A stretch of 22,851 nucleotides of DNA from a virus. Made by a program: the position numbers and the translations under genes. This document shows positions 9,580-17,934 of this stretch, in pieces (within the stretch, counting starts at the first letter, position 1; each line of letters begins with the position of its first letter). The notes beneath the pieces are model-generated. The model was not told the origin of the DNA. It ran no database searches and worked only from the letters and a program-made list of their open reading frames with translations. The stretch covers positions 1 through 22,851 of IMG/VR virus record IMGVR_UViG_3300007542_000202; one strand, given 5' to 3'.

Positions 9580-12038
9580 CTGTTACTCCTTCGTAAAACT
9601 TCTATATCTGGGATGATTGAAAGAATCTCGAAGTGAAGAGGGTCAACTTGTCTGATAGCAATTTGACCTTGAGAGTCCCAATTTCCAGGTAGAGTTTTTT
9701 CAATTCTTCTAGACGTTGGTTGTTTGTATCTGTTACCTATAATATCATAACCATCAGGTACATCAAACTTCTCCATATCTTCCATACCGTCTACTGATGT
9801 TCCGTCTTTACTGCCTGTTTTTTCTTCAGGAAATTCGTTACCTATGTAAAGGCCTCTAGTTTGATAAGTTCTGACGTAAATTTTATTAACTGTAAGAGAC
9901 TCTATTAATGTAGGTGATTGTTCAACTGTACTTATATTTAGAGTTTTAATGTCAGCCGCAACAGGTCTACCTACTACGACAATTGCTCCTATCTCACTGT
10001 TTGGTAAAGTGATAGTTCCACTTGATACAGTGACTGTAGGATATCCTTCAACGTCGTTATAAGGTGAAGCTAATACAGCTCCATCAGCAACAACTACTAC
10101 GTCTTCACCTTCTAAATGCGTAAGACCTGTAACTTGAGTCATTGTCTCATAAAGTCTAAAGTCTGTAGCTTGAGTTGAAGGGAATGTAGCTGAAGGTTTT
10201 ACAACTACTTCGTTATCACTGGTTCTAGACACAACTTTTAAATCAACAATGGTTCTATCTGTAGTATCGAAAAATCTAAAAATAGTACCTACGTCTCCTA
10301 GTCCTGGAGTTGGGAAAAGTGCAGAAGTACCGCATGTTAAAGTTAAATTACCGTTCCATGTGTCAGCGACAACAGGAACTAGAGTAAATACGTCACTTCC
10401 TACAAGTGAGTCGTTCATAAGAGTCTGAGTAGTAACTGAAGCATCCATTAAGTAATTGAACCCTAATTTGTCATACTCAGTGTTTGCTACTTTTGTCGCA
10501 GCAGTAACTTTCCTTGGTAATGATTTCTCAATGTATCTTTGACCGTTTTTATTCACAACAAATAAAGTAGTGTCTAATGTTGAAGTACCTTCCACTTGTT
10601 CGATAGGGTAAACTGAATCGTGTCTTGTCCACGCTCTCATCAATTGTTCTGCATTATATGTAAAAGTAGCGAAAGTACCATCAGAGAAATTTACAGTAAT
10701 AAGTGGAGCTACACCATCTTGAAATGCCCATGAAGTAATTGTTCTTTCTTGAAATAAATGATTACTGAAAATCGAAAACTCAGAAGCTTCATAAGTGAAC
10801 GTGTCTTGAGAGAAGCGAAGATTTCTAATTGAGTTAGTATCTCTGTCTACAAAAAATACTCCACCTGGAATTACTAAAGGAGGTATCTCAGGATTAATAA
10901 TCCAATTACCTTTCTTTTCAAGTGCTAGATTATCCGCTGAGAGTAAGCCTACACTTACGTAAACACCAAGAGTAGTAAACACAATCAGACCATCACTATC
11001 GATCATTCTTAATATAGTGGCGTTTCCCGAACTCCCGACTTTAAAAGCTAACGCTGAGTCTGAGTCGTAAGGGTAATCTCTGTAGAAGTTGTTAGGATAA
11101 CCTGGACGAGATGCAATGATCGCTTCATCTTCGTCGAATACTGTTAGAAGTAAACGTTGCTGATAATGAAGACTTACTACACCTTGTAAACTAGCTATGG
11201 CAGTACCTCCTAACCCTTCTTCTGTAATTAATGAAGGAGGATTATTAGTAAAATCCGCGTTAGCTCCTAAGTCTTTAAAGTCACTAAACCAATCAGGTCC
11301 AGTTTGATAAATATATGTACTAGTACCAAGAAGTCCGTAAGCTCCACCGCCTGTAGGTCTTCTGTAAACTCTAATCTCATTAAAGTCATTAATATCTATT
11401 TCAGTTAAGTCAAATTGAACAGTGATTGTATTTACTTCACCTACGTTGATAGGTATTGAGGTCCCTGCTCCAGGTCCACCTTCTTTCAATAACGACTCTT
11501 CACCGTTGAATACTCCTGTCACAGCATAATCTGCATTGTAACCTGTACCTGTTGAAGCTATACCTGTAATACTTGAAATCGCATCAGGTACGGTGAAAGC
11601 CGCTGCGGTAGATGTTGCAAGTGAGTCTCTTGGTGGCCCTGTAAATTGAATTTTTACTATGTTTGTACCTGCAGGTGTTGAGACATAAACATATTCTCCG
11701 CTAACGTCAAACTTTAGTAAGCCTATTACACTTGAACCAAAGCCTGTAGTGTCTTCAAAATGTAAAGTCCCATCGAAACTATAACATCTGACATAACTAG
11801 GACCAAACTCAAGGAATCTACCTGAGTTCGGAGGTGAGAAAACTTGAATTTCTTCATTATTATTTTTAGCTGCTACTATATGTTCTCTTGCAAAACGTGA
11901 AAGTATGCTTCCAGTTTTTCCGATCATTACATTTCTAGCAGTATCAAGTGCTTTTTTAAACTTTTCTAAGGTTACGTGATCGTGAAGAATAGGATCGAGC
12001 TCTCCTGTCGAAAAACTCATTGAAGGTTTAAGTCCCAT
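9576..12038 (-). CDS. Tail nozzle protein (T7 gp12 / tail tubular protein B-like)
   Basis: 820 residues from the ATG at 12038, close to T7 gp12 (794). The N-terminus GLKPSMSFSTGELDPILHDHVTLEKFKKALDTARN is the signature of podovirus tail-tube B/stabilisation proteins: F-x-x-GE-x-x-P, then a K-Y/F-x-x-x-L-x-x-x-RN block. The rest is beta-rich with repeated short Thr/Ser/Val strands, consistent with the beta-propeller of the nozzle. A longer reading frame reaches 12077, but the start at 12038 is preferred: its ATG overlaps the upstream stop as TAATG and has GAGG about 7 bases before it. It lies directly after the gp11-like adaptor, as in T7. It would close the distal end of the short tail and hold the DNA. 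Confidence 0.85.
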   Translation of the reverse strand: MGLKPSMSFSTGELDPILHDHVTLEKFKKALDTARNVMIGKTGSILSRFAREHIVAAKNNNEEIQVFSPPNSGRFLEFGPSYVRCYSFDGTLHFEDTTGFGSSVIGLLKFDVSGEYVYVSTPAGTNIVKIQFTGPPRDSLATSTAAAFTVPDAISSITGIASTGTGYNADYAVTGVFNGEESLLKEGGPGAGTSIPINVGEVNTITVQFDLTEIDINDFNEIRVYRRPTGGGAYGLLGTSTYIYQTGPDWFSDFKDLGANADFTNNPPSLITEEGLGGTAIASLQGVVSLHYQQRLLLTVFDEDEAIIASRPGYPNNFYRDYPYDSDSALAFKVGSSGNATILRMIDSDGLIVFTTLGVYVSVGLLSADNLALEKKGNWIINPEIPPLVIPGGVFFVDRDTNSIRNLRFSQDTFTYEASEFSIFSNHLFQERTITSWAFQDGVAPLITVNFSDGTFATFTYNAEQLMRAWTRHDSVYPIEQVEGTSTLDTTLFVVNKNGQRYIEKSLPRKVTAATKVANTEYDKLGFNYLMDASVTTQTLMNDSLVGSDVFTLVPVVADTWNGNLTLTCGTSALFPTPGLGDVGTIFRFFDTTDRTIVDLKVVSRTSDNEVVVKPSATFPSTQATDFRLYETMTQVTGLTHLEGEDVVVVADGAVLASPYNDVEGYPTVTVSSGTITLPNSEIGAIVVVGRPVAADIKTLNISTVEQSPTLIESLTVNKIYVRTYQTRGLYIGNEFPEEKTGSKDGTSVDGMEDMEKFDVPDGYDIIGNRYKQPTSRRIEKTLPGNWDSQGQIAIRQVDPLHFEILSIIPDIEVLRRSNR

Positions 12039-12658
12039 TACGATAACCTCGCTTCCACATATTCTGAACGAACCCAATCAGCCTCGTAATTGAAATTTTC
12101 CATCTTGTCTGTTTCTTGAGCTTCAGCTTTAGATATAACGTAGTCGTTCTGTATTTCCTTTCTAAGACTCTTTGCGCCTTTCCCTACAATAAGAGGTGCG
12201 GATAAAAAAGCGAGCTTGTAAGCCACCGCTAAAGCTGCCATAGGACTAAACGCTTCCAAGGGAGCGTCTTTAGGAATACATTCTGCTACGGCTTGAACTT
12301 CATCTGTAAAAATAACTTTCTGACCTTCATGGAGTCCTACTCTTTTAGCAATGTGAGTGCTTTTAGTATCTGTGACAGCTCCTGATTCGAGTCGTCTGAG
12401 ATAAGCACAATTTGAAGGATATTTATAAGCGTATGTCCAGATGTGGTCATCTGGAAGAGTTTCAATTAATTCAAGTGTAATTGGTTGGGATAAAGAATCA
12501 AGATCTAGATCTTGTAGAGTTGACTGTAAAGCAATGTCGTAGAATTTATTGAGATTTCTTGCTTCGTTGCTAGTATCAGTGTCTGCGTTACTGAACTCTT
12601 TTCCGAGCAACAACGCAGACATAGCTAGATTGTAAATTTGAGTTTTTGTAAAAGACAT
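12038..12658 (-). CDS. Head-to-tail adaptor (T7 gp11 / tail tubular protein A-like)
   Basis: 206 residues, against 196 for T7 gp11. The N-terminus (TKTQIYNLAMSALLLGKE, then SNEARNLNKFYDIALQSTLQDLDLDSL) fits the tail-tube A pattern of two helices followed by a conserved arm (about residues 30-55). The middle W-T-Y-AYKYPSNCAYLRRLESG is the characteristic Y-x-Y-P-x-D/N-C strand of this family. The C-terminal half is helical (MAALAVAYKLAFLSAPLIVG, then a charged helix). It would form the dodecameric ring joining portal and nozzle. GAGG lies 6 bases before the ATG. The following nozzle gene overlaps its stop by one base, fitting stoichiometric production of the two tail-tube parts. Confidence 0.85.
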   Translation of the reverse strand: MSFTKTQIYNLAMSALLLGKEFSNADTDTSNEARNLNKFYDIALQSTLQDLDLDSLSQPITLELIETLPDDHIWTYAYKYPSNCAYLRRLESGAVTDTKSTHIAKRVGLHEGQKVIFTDEVQAVAECIPKDAPLEAFSPMAALAVAYKLAFLSAPLIVGKGAKSLRKEIQNDYVISKAEAQETDKMENFNYEADWVRSEYVEARLS

Positions 12659-12687
12659 TTTTCACCTCTCATCGGAAAAGACGAAGG

Positions 12688-13068
12688 TTACTTTTTCGCC
12701 TTTTTTTTCTTTTCTTTGAAGAACTCGACTCGCTTCTTTTCGAGAACAGGATCTTTACATCTCATCCATTCTCCTAAAGACTCGAACTTAGGTACTGTAA
12801 AAACATCACCTTCTCGTTTCCTCATTTGACCATAAAAACCTTTTCTAGTAGCAACAACTTCAATTCCACCCTTGGGCACGATAGGAATTTTCACTTCGTT
12901 ATCTGCTTCGTTAGGTTTTATTATTTCAGGCTTAACTTCTACAGGAGAAGGTTCACTTGCTTCAGAGGGAGTTTCTGACAAGACGTTTTCAGAATCCAAA
13001 GCAGGTTCGACTTCTCCTGGAAGAGTTACTTTTTCTTGTTTCGGCATAACAGGCATTTTGTTAGTCAT
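12688..13068 (-). CDS. Small capsid-adjacent phage protein of unknown function
   Basis: 126 residues in two parts. Residues 1-70 are Glu/Pro/Ser-rich and likely disordered. Residues about 72-112 (IEVVATRKGFYGQMRKREGDVFTVPKFESLGEWM) match a short beta-rich domain often encoded next to the major capsid gene in podoviruses, in which 'A-x-R-x-GFYGG-x-R-R-x-GD-x-F' is followed by a W-M motif. The C-terminus is a run of lysines (KEKKKKAKK), possibly nucleic-acid binding. AAGGA lies 6 bases before the ATG. It sits between the decoration protein and the tail adaptor. A head-completion or minor virion role is plausible; no function is established here. Confidence 0.65.
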   Translation of the reverse strand: MTNKMPVMPKQEKVTLPGEVEPALDSENVLSETPSEASEPSPVEVKPEIIKPNEADNEVKIPIVPKGGIEVVATRKGFYGQMRKREGDVFTVPKFESLGEWMRCKDPVLEKKRVEFFKEKKKKAKK

Positions 13069-13077
13069 GTCTTATCC

Positions 13078-13515
13078 TTAAACTTCAGCGTCGTTTATTT
13101 TAGGGAAAGATTTATACTTAGCAATTTCGTCCTGTGGTACAAGGTATACATCAAGAGTAACAGTAGTTGTTCCACCAGTAATTGTATTTCTAAAACCGAT
13201 GTATTTTCTACTCATAACACCTTGAGGAATAGGAAGCTCAATTTCATCACCAAGAGCAAGGTCGGCAGCAGCAACTGTGACTGAACTTAGCGATTCAACG
13301 TTAGTAGTAAGAGCTGCATTGTCGGCTTGAATTACTTCCATAACGTGAGATGAACCTGCACCTGCAGCAACTGTAGGCATAACTAATAGGGCCATTCTAC
13401 GACCAATGCTAATGTCTTGTGCAGCAGTTTGTTTTTCATAAGCGTTGTCAGAAACTTCAGCACCACCTGTAAAAGCTTGAGCAACACATAATTGGTTTTG
13501 AATATCGAATCTCAT
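13078..13515 (-). CDS. Capsid decoration / cementing protein (Bbp16-like)
   Basis: 145 residues. It begins with QNQLCVAQAFTGGAEVSDNAYE and continues with a beta-rich body ending in RKYIGFRNTITGGTTTVTLDVYLVPQDEI, a pattern shared with the Bbp16 family of BPP-1-like phages: N-terminal Q-x-x-S/C-x-A-Q-A, a GxxR-xxLxV segment, and a C-terminal Y-x-G-x-x-Y-x-x-xG strand pair. These proteins bind the outside of the shell at capsomer junctions and stabilise it. The gene is directly downstream of the major capsid gene, the usual position. It has one of the strongest ribosome sites here (GGAGG 6 bases before ATG), fitting a protein needed in capsid-level copies. A hairpin separates it from the capsid gene. 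Confidence 0.8.
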   Translation of the reverse strand: MRFDIQNQLCVAQAFTGGAEVSDNAYEKQTAAQDISIGRRMALLVMPTVAAGAGSSHVMEVIQADNAALTTNVESLSSVTVAAADLALGDEIELPIPQGVMSRKYIGFRNTITGGTTTVTLDVYLVPQDEIAKYKSFPKINDAEV

Positions 13516-13547
13516 GGTCTTCCTCCAGAAAATTGTTAATTTGTCAA

Positions 13548-13567
13548 AAGGGGTCTTTCAACCCCTT
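13548..13567 (-). terminator. Terminator-like hairpin after the major capsid gene
   Basis: A perfect 7-bp stem (AAGGGGT / ACCCCTT) with a 6-base loop lies between the capsid stop and the decoration gene. On the transcribed strand it is followed by TTTTG, a short U-tract. This suggests a leaky intrinsic terminator or an mRNA-stabilising hairpin that could raise capsid transcript relative to downstream genes, comparable in position to T-phi after gene 10 of T7. The weak U-tract argues against full termination, and the downstream genes must still be expressed. Confidence 0.55.
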
Positions 13568-13579
13568 GTTCGTTAATCA

Positions 13580-14602
13580 TTAAGCAGTAACTTGAGCTTC
13601 ACTGTTTAAAATGGCATCCATTCTTCTTACAGGATCACCAAGGAAAGTAAGGATTTGCTTTCCTTCAAAGTTTTCAAAGCTAAGTCCTGCACCTGCTCCA
13701 ACTTTAGTAAGAGCTTGTTTATGTAAAGCAGCTTCAATAGTTCTGTTTACATACCAAACACCCATTCCGTTGTTCAGGTCATCAATCTTGTAGTTAGCAG
13801 AGATCATTAGGTCGATAAGATCGGCACCAGATCCAGCAACAAGATCAGAAACATCAATGTTCGCTACACGAGCACACTGACGGTAATCTTTAACAACAAG
13901 TCCGTGGTCAGTCATGAACTCTTCTTCATAACCCCAGAAGTCACCAGCGTTTCCATTCTCATCAAGACCAGGGATCTTAACAAGTTGTCCACCTTTCGAG
14001 TGATCTTTTCTAGTGATACCTGAAGAAGTTCCTTTAGGATAAACACCAAACACTGATCTTTCACCCCAATGTACTTTTAGAATCGAAGTGTTATCAGATC
14101 CTGTTCCACCAGCATCAATAATTTGATTACTAGTAGGTTCAGTAGCCGCTAGAGTTGAAAGAATATCAAAGAAACCTGCAGTTTTTCTATTAGCTGTAGC
14201 AGGTGAACCATAAATCATAAGGCTTGCAAGTTCATTTGCATGAGCTTGAAGGTGTCCTTGAGCTTGGTTCCATCTGTTGTAAGCTACTCTATCCATTCCA
14301 CCACGCTCAGCAACAGCACGGTCGATTTGAGATTTCGACTCAAAGTGAGAAGCTTGGAAAGTTCTCTCTTCGATTGTACTTTTAGAAGCTGGAATAGGCT
14401 GGTTAGCCTTTCTGTAATAGACCGCAGGAAGTGCTGATCTAATGTCTTCTTTGTGAACAGTACCTTCGTTCATCTCCATATAACCAATGTCATTTAACAT
14501 GGCATTGTGTTGGACGAGAACTTCGGCCACTTTTCCAATTTGTTTGTCTTTACTTTTTGCTACATCAGCAAGGGTAAGTAGTTCTGATCCTAAAGCTGCC
14601 AT
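13580..14602 (-). CDS. Major capsid protein (BPP-1/podovirus type, HK97 fold)
   Basis: 340 residues. The N-terminus LGSELLTLADVAKSKD...VAEVLVQHNAMLNDIGYMEMNEGTVHKEDIRSALPAVYYRKANQPIPASKST matches a widespread family of podovirus capsid proteins: TL-x-D-x-A, then E-x-L-x-Q-x-N-x-x-L-x-D, then R-x-x-LP-x-x-Y-x-R-x-N-x-G/P-x-x-x-S-K-S-T. Next comes NELASLMIYGSPAT, the 'E-x-A-x-x-x-x-YG' block typical of the same family. It is encoded between scaffold and decoration genes. GGAGG lies 6 bases before the ATG, a very strong site suited to the most abundant virion protein. No protease-cleavage delta domain is apparent, so the separate scaffold presumably directs assembly. The HK97 fold is a family inference. 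Confidence 0.88.
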   Translation of the reverse strand: MAALGSELLTLADVAKSKDKQIGKVAEVLVQHNAMLNDIGYMEMNEGTVHKEDIRSALPAVYYRKANQPIPASKSTIEERTFQASHFESKSQIDRAVAERGGMDRVAYNRWNQAQGHLQAHANELASLMIYGSPATANRKTAGFFDILSTLAATEPTSNQIIDAGGTGSDNTSILKVHWGERSVFGVYPKGTSSGITRKDHSKGGQLVKIPGLDENGNAGDFWGYEEEFMTDHGLVVKDYRQCARVANIDVSDLVAGSGADLIDLMISANYKIDDLNNGMGVWYVNRTIEAALHKQALTKVGAGAGLSFENFEGKQILTFLGDPVRRMDAILNSEAQVTA

Positions 14603-14617
14603 GTAAAACCTCCAAAA

Positions 14618-15412
14618 TTATTCATACATCTCATCTAAAAAATTCTTAGTCTCTACTTGTCGTTCATTCGGTTGCTGTCCGTTAACCATTTTTGTTGTTG
14701 GGTTAAGGAGCTTAGAAATCCCTAGCAAGTCTTTCATAATATAAGGAGGCAACATTGACCCCCGTTCTGTCAAGGTTTTTTTCATATTTGGAAAGTGTTT
14801 TTCAAGAAGTTTCTCCACACGATCCACATTTTTATCAAAATGCTCCCCTCCAAACGTCTTGTCTGACTTCAATTCAGATAACCACGCCTTTCTTTGAGCT
14901 TTAACTTGAGCTTGATAGTCCACTTCTGATTGAGCAGCATCATCCTTGGCAAACTGTACATAAGCTTCGATTTGCTCCTTGGTCATTTTATTCTCAAGAG
15001 CAAATTTAGAAACTTTTTCTTTATCTACTGATTCTGGTAACTCACCAAGAGACTTATCAATATCTTCTTTTGTAAGTTCTTCAGGTTTTTTCTCATCTTC
15101 AGGTTTCTTCTCATCGTCTGCAGGCTTATCATCTTCTTTAGGTTGATCACCTTCACCATAACCTGAAGATACTTTTTTCTCATCGTCTGCAGGTTTATCG
15201 TCTTCTTTAGGTTGATCACCTTCAGCAGGCTTTTTCTCATCATCTGAATATCCTGAAGATACTTTTTTCTCATCTTCACCTTCAGCAGGTTTTTGATCAC
15301 CTTCAGCAGGCTTTTTCTCATCGTCTGAATACATGTCTTGAATTACTGACTTGTCGTCAGTCTGTTGTTGGGACGTCGTGTTCGAGTCGGTGTTGTTCGC
15401 AGAGGTCGTCAT
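14618..15412 (-). CDS. Scaffolding protein with acidic repeat region
   Basis: 264 residues, extremely charged. Residues 1-30 are Thr/Ser/Gln-rich. Residues about 28-115 are low-complexity Asp/Glu/Lys/Pro repeats built from units such as YSDDEKKPAEGDQ, PKEDDKPADDEKK and KKVSSGY. The C-terminal half (about 120-264) is helical and matches phage scaffolds: KAWLSELKSDKTFGGEHFDKNVDRVEKLLEKHFPNMKKTLTERG resembles the 'W-x-x-x-x-x-D-x-E-F/L-GG-x-x-x-x-x-x-x-x-x-A' block followed by a helical tail. It lies immediately upstream of the capsid gene, as T7 gene 9 does. It would guide prohead assembly and then leave. The start at 15412 has AAAGGG about 6 bases upstream and lies inside the 3' end of the preceding gene, a 56-base overlap in another frame. 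Confidence 0.8.
   Translation of the reverse strand: MTTSANNTDSNTTSQQQTDDKSVIQDMYSDDEKKPAEGDQKPAEGEDEKKVSSGYSDDEKKPAEGDQPKEDDKPADDEKKVSSGYGEGDQPKEDDKPADDEKKPEDEKKPEELTKEDIDKSLGELPESVDKEKVSKFALENKMTKEQIEAYVQFAKDDAAQSEVDYQAQVKAQRKAWLSELKSDKTFGGEHFDKNVDRVEKLLEKHFPNMKKTLTERGSMLPPYIMKDLLGISKLLNPTTKMVNGQQPNERQVETKNFLDEMYE
15100..15340 (-). repeat. In-gene degenerate repeats encoding the acidic Asp/Glu/Lys/Pro segment
   Basis: The 5' third of the scaffold gene is built from recurring blocks such as CATCGTCTGCAGG(C/T)TTATC, TTTAGGTTGATCACCTTC and GAAGATACTTTTTTCTCATC (plus-strand readings), each present two or more times. The repeats keep frame and code for YSDDEKKPAEGDQ and PKEDDKPADDEKK units. This looks like slippage or recombination expansion of a disordered linker. 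Copy number is likely to vary between relatives. Confidence 0.7.
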
Positions 15413-15707
15413 ATTTTTCCCTTTCTAGTTTTGAGACAAGTGAAGCTGCGATTTCTGAATCCGCTTCACACGCAAGTTTATAAATTGAATTACCTGCTCT
15501 AAGAAAACCTAAGTAATCATAAAGCTCTTTTCCACTCATTTCAAGTGGCGGTAACTCGCCAACATTCAAATTTTTGAACAAATACTTAAAAAGCTTTTGA
15601 CCATCGTCAGTAGTTAAAATACTAGCAATGGCCAAAAGAACGTCCCTATGTTCGAGACGTTCCTTACGTTCTTTTTGTAGAAAATATTCTTCTAATTTTT
15701 CAGACAT
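15357..15707 (-). CDS. Bbp19-like phage protein
   Basis: 116 residues from the ATG at 15707; an upstream ATG at 15776 lies deep within the previous gene and is not preferred. The chosen start follows the previous stop in a TAATATG junction. Residues about 21-95 (HRDVLLAIASILTTDDGQKLFKYLFKNLNV...GKELYDYLGFLRAGNSIYKLACEADSEIAASLV) fit the Bbp19-like domain of podoviruses: D-x-x-x-x-L-x-T-x-x-G-x-x-x-x-x-x-L, then G-x-R-x-x-G-N-x-x-x-x-x-L, then a short helix. These proteins are encoded between portal and scaffold/capsid in BPP-1-like phages; their exact role is not settled. It is all-helical, without membrane segments. Its last 56 bases overlap the scaffold gene in another frame. The ribosome site is weak, so coupling to the upstream gene is likely. 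Confidence 0.65.
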   Translation of the reverse strand: MSEKLEEYFLQKERKERLEHRDVLLAIASILTTDDGQKLFKYLFKNLNVGELPPLEMSGKELYDYLGFLRAGNSIYKLACEADSEIAASLVSKLEREKYDDLCEQHRLEHDVPTTD

Positions 15708-15708
15708 A

Positions 15709-16212
15709 TTAGTTGATGTCTGCCCATGTCCCGATTGTAGAAACAGGTGCCCATGAGTCAGGTGTAATCGCTTCAAGCATGATAGAATTACCTAGAGTAG
15801 CATTTCTAATAGCGTCACCTGTTGCATCAGTTTCAACAAGGATCTGGTTAGGATCTGTTGGGTTGATGTCAAAGTTAGAAGCATCAGCAGTGATAAAAGT
15901 CAATCTACAACCTAAGTTAGCAGAAGCTTCAGGAAGTTGAATTTCAACAGCTCCTGAGTTATAGAAAGTAGAACCACACTGAGCTGAAGTAATGGTAGTA
16001 GCTGTCGCAGCAACTTGAGCTTGATCGAAACCAGTTCCATCAACATCAATTTCAAAAACTCCATTAGCAGCTCTTGAACACGTAAGACCAGCATCACAAT
16101 TAATCTTGTTAAAGATTTTCAGTGAAGTACCACCGTTCTTACCTTCAAAACCTGCGTGAGCTACGCCAACAATAAGACAAAGTAACAAAATAATATTCAA
16201 TACTAATTTCAT
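15709..16212 (-). CDS. Exported beta-rich protein with Sec signal peptide, four mature cysteines
   Basis: 167 residues. Residues 1-20 are a textbook signal peptide (MKLVLNIILLLCLIVGVAHA, cleavage likely before GF). The mature part has cysteines at about 39, 45, 79 and 102, enough for two disulfides, consistent with export to the periplasm. The C-terminal ~95 residues (VEIQLPEASANLGCRLTFITAD, FDINPTDPNQIL, GNSIMLEAITPDSWAPVSTIGTWADIN) resemble a beta domain common in phage fibre or decoration proteins, usually ending in GTW-T/A-D. The ribosome site is among the strongest here (AAAGGAGG 4 bases before ATG), so high expression is expected. It lies between portal and Bbp19-like genes. It is unclear whether it is a virion part, an exported superinfection-exclusion factor, or a fibre accessory. 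Confidence 0.75.
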   Translation of the reverse strand: MKLVLNIILLLCLIVGVAHAGFEGKNGGTSLKIFNKINCDAGLTCSRAANGVFEIDVDGTGFDQAQVAATATTITSAQCGSTFYNSGAVEIQLPEASANLGCRLTFITADASNFDINPTDPNQILVETDATGDAIRNATLGNSIMLEAITPDSWAPVSTIGTWADIN

Positions 16213-16233
16213 AAACCCTCCTTTAAGGTGTTA

Positions 16234-17934
16234 TTAAAATTGAACCGCTGAGGCATCCTTGGCAGCTTTGGCCACCGCAGGAAGTGTCTCTTGCAATGCT
16301 TGCTGCCTCTGAGCTTGCATCTGAGCTTGCTCCCTCATTGCGTCTACTTTACTTTGAGAATTATTCAACCCTGAAGGTAAATATAAACGATCTTCGTAAA
16401 GATCCGCAAGCTTATCTGTATTAAGTTTGTCTAATATTTTTGGATCAATTTGGGCAACATTCCCAATCATTGCGGCAAATCTATCAATTGCAGGAAGATC
16501 CGCAGCTTTTTGAGCTTGAGCAAAAACTGAGACAAATTCTGGTTTTAATGTCTGACCCTCAAGAGATTGAGGTACTGGTTTCAAATATGGATCTTCAAAA
16601 AGTACATAATCCATAACCCATTCCAAGACAGGAATATTATATGTATCGTTAAGACTTTGAAGATTAGGTCCGATAATTCTTTGTTGTTCTTCTAAAATAG
16701 CACTTGTCTCTGTCGCTGTTCTCGTCTTAGGGTTTTTAGAAAGATAAAGTAGAAAGTCAGCATAATATAACTTATCAACCATTTGTCTCAAATCGCCTAC
16801 ATCTTGAATTAATGCTCCAATTGCAGGATTAATTTGAAAGACGGGTTCCAATTTTTGTCTATTTGAAATTGATCTGCCGTCTATTGGAATAAAGCTATTA
16901 GGAGCACTAGATATGTAACTCTTTCTAAGACTTGCTGGACCTTGCAAAGTAGGTTTTAAAATTTGCTCCAACGCTTGATCTTTACCGATGCCTTTTTTAT
17001 TCAAAGACTTGATTAATCCAAGAGCATCAAGTGTAGGACCTTTTTCACCGTACTCAAAATCAGGAGTAGATTTACCTACTACGAAAGGTTTTCTCTTACC
17101 TGTAAATTTTCTAAGGAAAACGTCATCTTCTCTTGAAGTGTAACCAGTTCCAAATTCTGTCCCTGCTGAGAAAAAGTGACCACTTCCTCCACCTAGTTCA
17201 TAAGTTAATTCTAACCATTGACGGTTATCTGGAACATCTGGGAACTCAGGGTCAAAATCAGGATTCTCTTTTACGATATGAACTATATCTACGAGTTGAG
17301 AATAATTCCCATCCTCGTACATCTTTTTTACATTCTCAGAAATATTAGACCAATCAGGTCTACCGTCAGCGTTCTTTCTACCGTAAGTATCTACTACAGA
17401 TTTCACATTAAGGGAGAACTCTCTAACCAATATTATAGCTTCGCCGTAAGAATTATTTAAAACAAAATATGAACCTGGGATTAACGTATGGACATGAAAG
17501 CCGTTATCTAATTCCTCGAAGTAATGAGCACCTGTGTTAACTACTCCGTAGTCATAATAAAATATACCAGCAGCATTATAAAAATTCGACGAACCTAAGT
17601 AATCTAGAGTTCGCTGAGTAAAATGCTGTAACCATTCTCTAGACTCGCCGTCCTCAGTCAAATCACTGTCTCTAGTACCTGCACGATACCAAGGACGAGA
17701 AGCTGAAGTGTTACCTTCTAAAAACCCTGCTACGAAAGACCGTAAAGCAAGGGTATGAGTAGGATCTACTATATGTTGATTCTTTCTTTCCCCTGGAGTT
17801 TGACTTAATATCCAAGTCGATTTATAGGGAAGACCCCATCTTAATAGATCGCACCAAGTTGTACGGACTTTATCAAAGTTCTGTTTAGCTTGGTGGCGAA
17901 TAAATTCACAAGTTTGTTTTGAATATGTTTTCAT
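16234..17934 (-). CDS. Portal (head-tail connector) protein, podovirus type
   Basis: 566 residues, close to T7 gp8 (536). The N-terminus shows the podovirus connector pattern: a helix with W-x-D-L-x-RWGLPYKSTW, then IVDPTHTLALRSFVAGFLEGNTSASRPWYR, the conserved 'D-x-T-x-x-x-A-x-x-x-x-A-x-G-x-x-x-x-x-x-P-x-x-x-W-F/Y' block. Further matches are YYDYGVVNTGAHYFEE (early core) and TATETSAILEEQQRIIGPNLQSL (late helix, the E-x-x-x-R-x-x-x-G-x-x-x-x-x-x stem region). The C-terminus is Gln/Ala-rich and helical (MREQAQMQAQRQQALQE), a probable barrel. Its ATG overlaps the upstream stop as ATGA. It forms the dodecameric DNA channel to which terminase and the gp11-like adaptor bind. Confidence 0.88.
   Translation of the reverse strand: MKTYSKQTCEFIRHQAKQNFDKVRTTWCDLLRWGLPYKSTWILSQTPGERKNQHIVDPTHTLALRSFVAGFLEGNTSASRPWYRAGTRDSDLTEDGESREWLQHFTQRTLDYLGSSNFYNAAGIFYYDYGVVNTGAHYFEELDNGFHVHTLIPGSYFVLNNSYGEAIILVREFSLNVKSVVDTYGRKNADGRPDWSNISENVKKMYEDGNYSQLVDIVHIVKENPDFDPEFPDVPDNRQWLELTYELGGGSGHFFSAGTEFGTGYTSREDDVFLRKFTGKRKPFVVGKSTPDFEYGEKGPTLDALGLIKSLNKKGIGKDQALEQILKPTLQGPASLRKSYISSAPNSFIPIDGRSISNRQKLEPVFQINPAIGALIQDVGDLRQMVDKLYYADFLLYLSKNPKTRTATETSAILEEQQRIIGPNLQSLNDTYNIPVLEWVMDYVLFEDPYLKPVPQSLEGQTLKPEFVSVFAQAQKAADLPAIDRFAAMIGNVAQIDPKILDKLNTDKLADLYEDRLYLPSGLNNSQSKVDAMREQAQMQAQRQQALQETLPAVAKAAKDASAVQF

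Noticed and set aside
12039-12077. N-terminal extension of the nozzle protein
   Set aside because: The start at 12038 has a TAATG overlap and GAGG; the extension lacks a ribosome site and does not match the family N-terminus.
13530-13547. Promoter starting at the TTGACA next to the post-capsid hairpin
   Set aside because: No -10 element at 16-19 bases; that position holds the GGAGG ribosome site.
15025-15321. Second-frame 98-codon gene inside the scaffold
   Set aside because: It is a shadow of the repeat-coding DNA: Lys/Leu/Met-rich low complexity without its own start signals.
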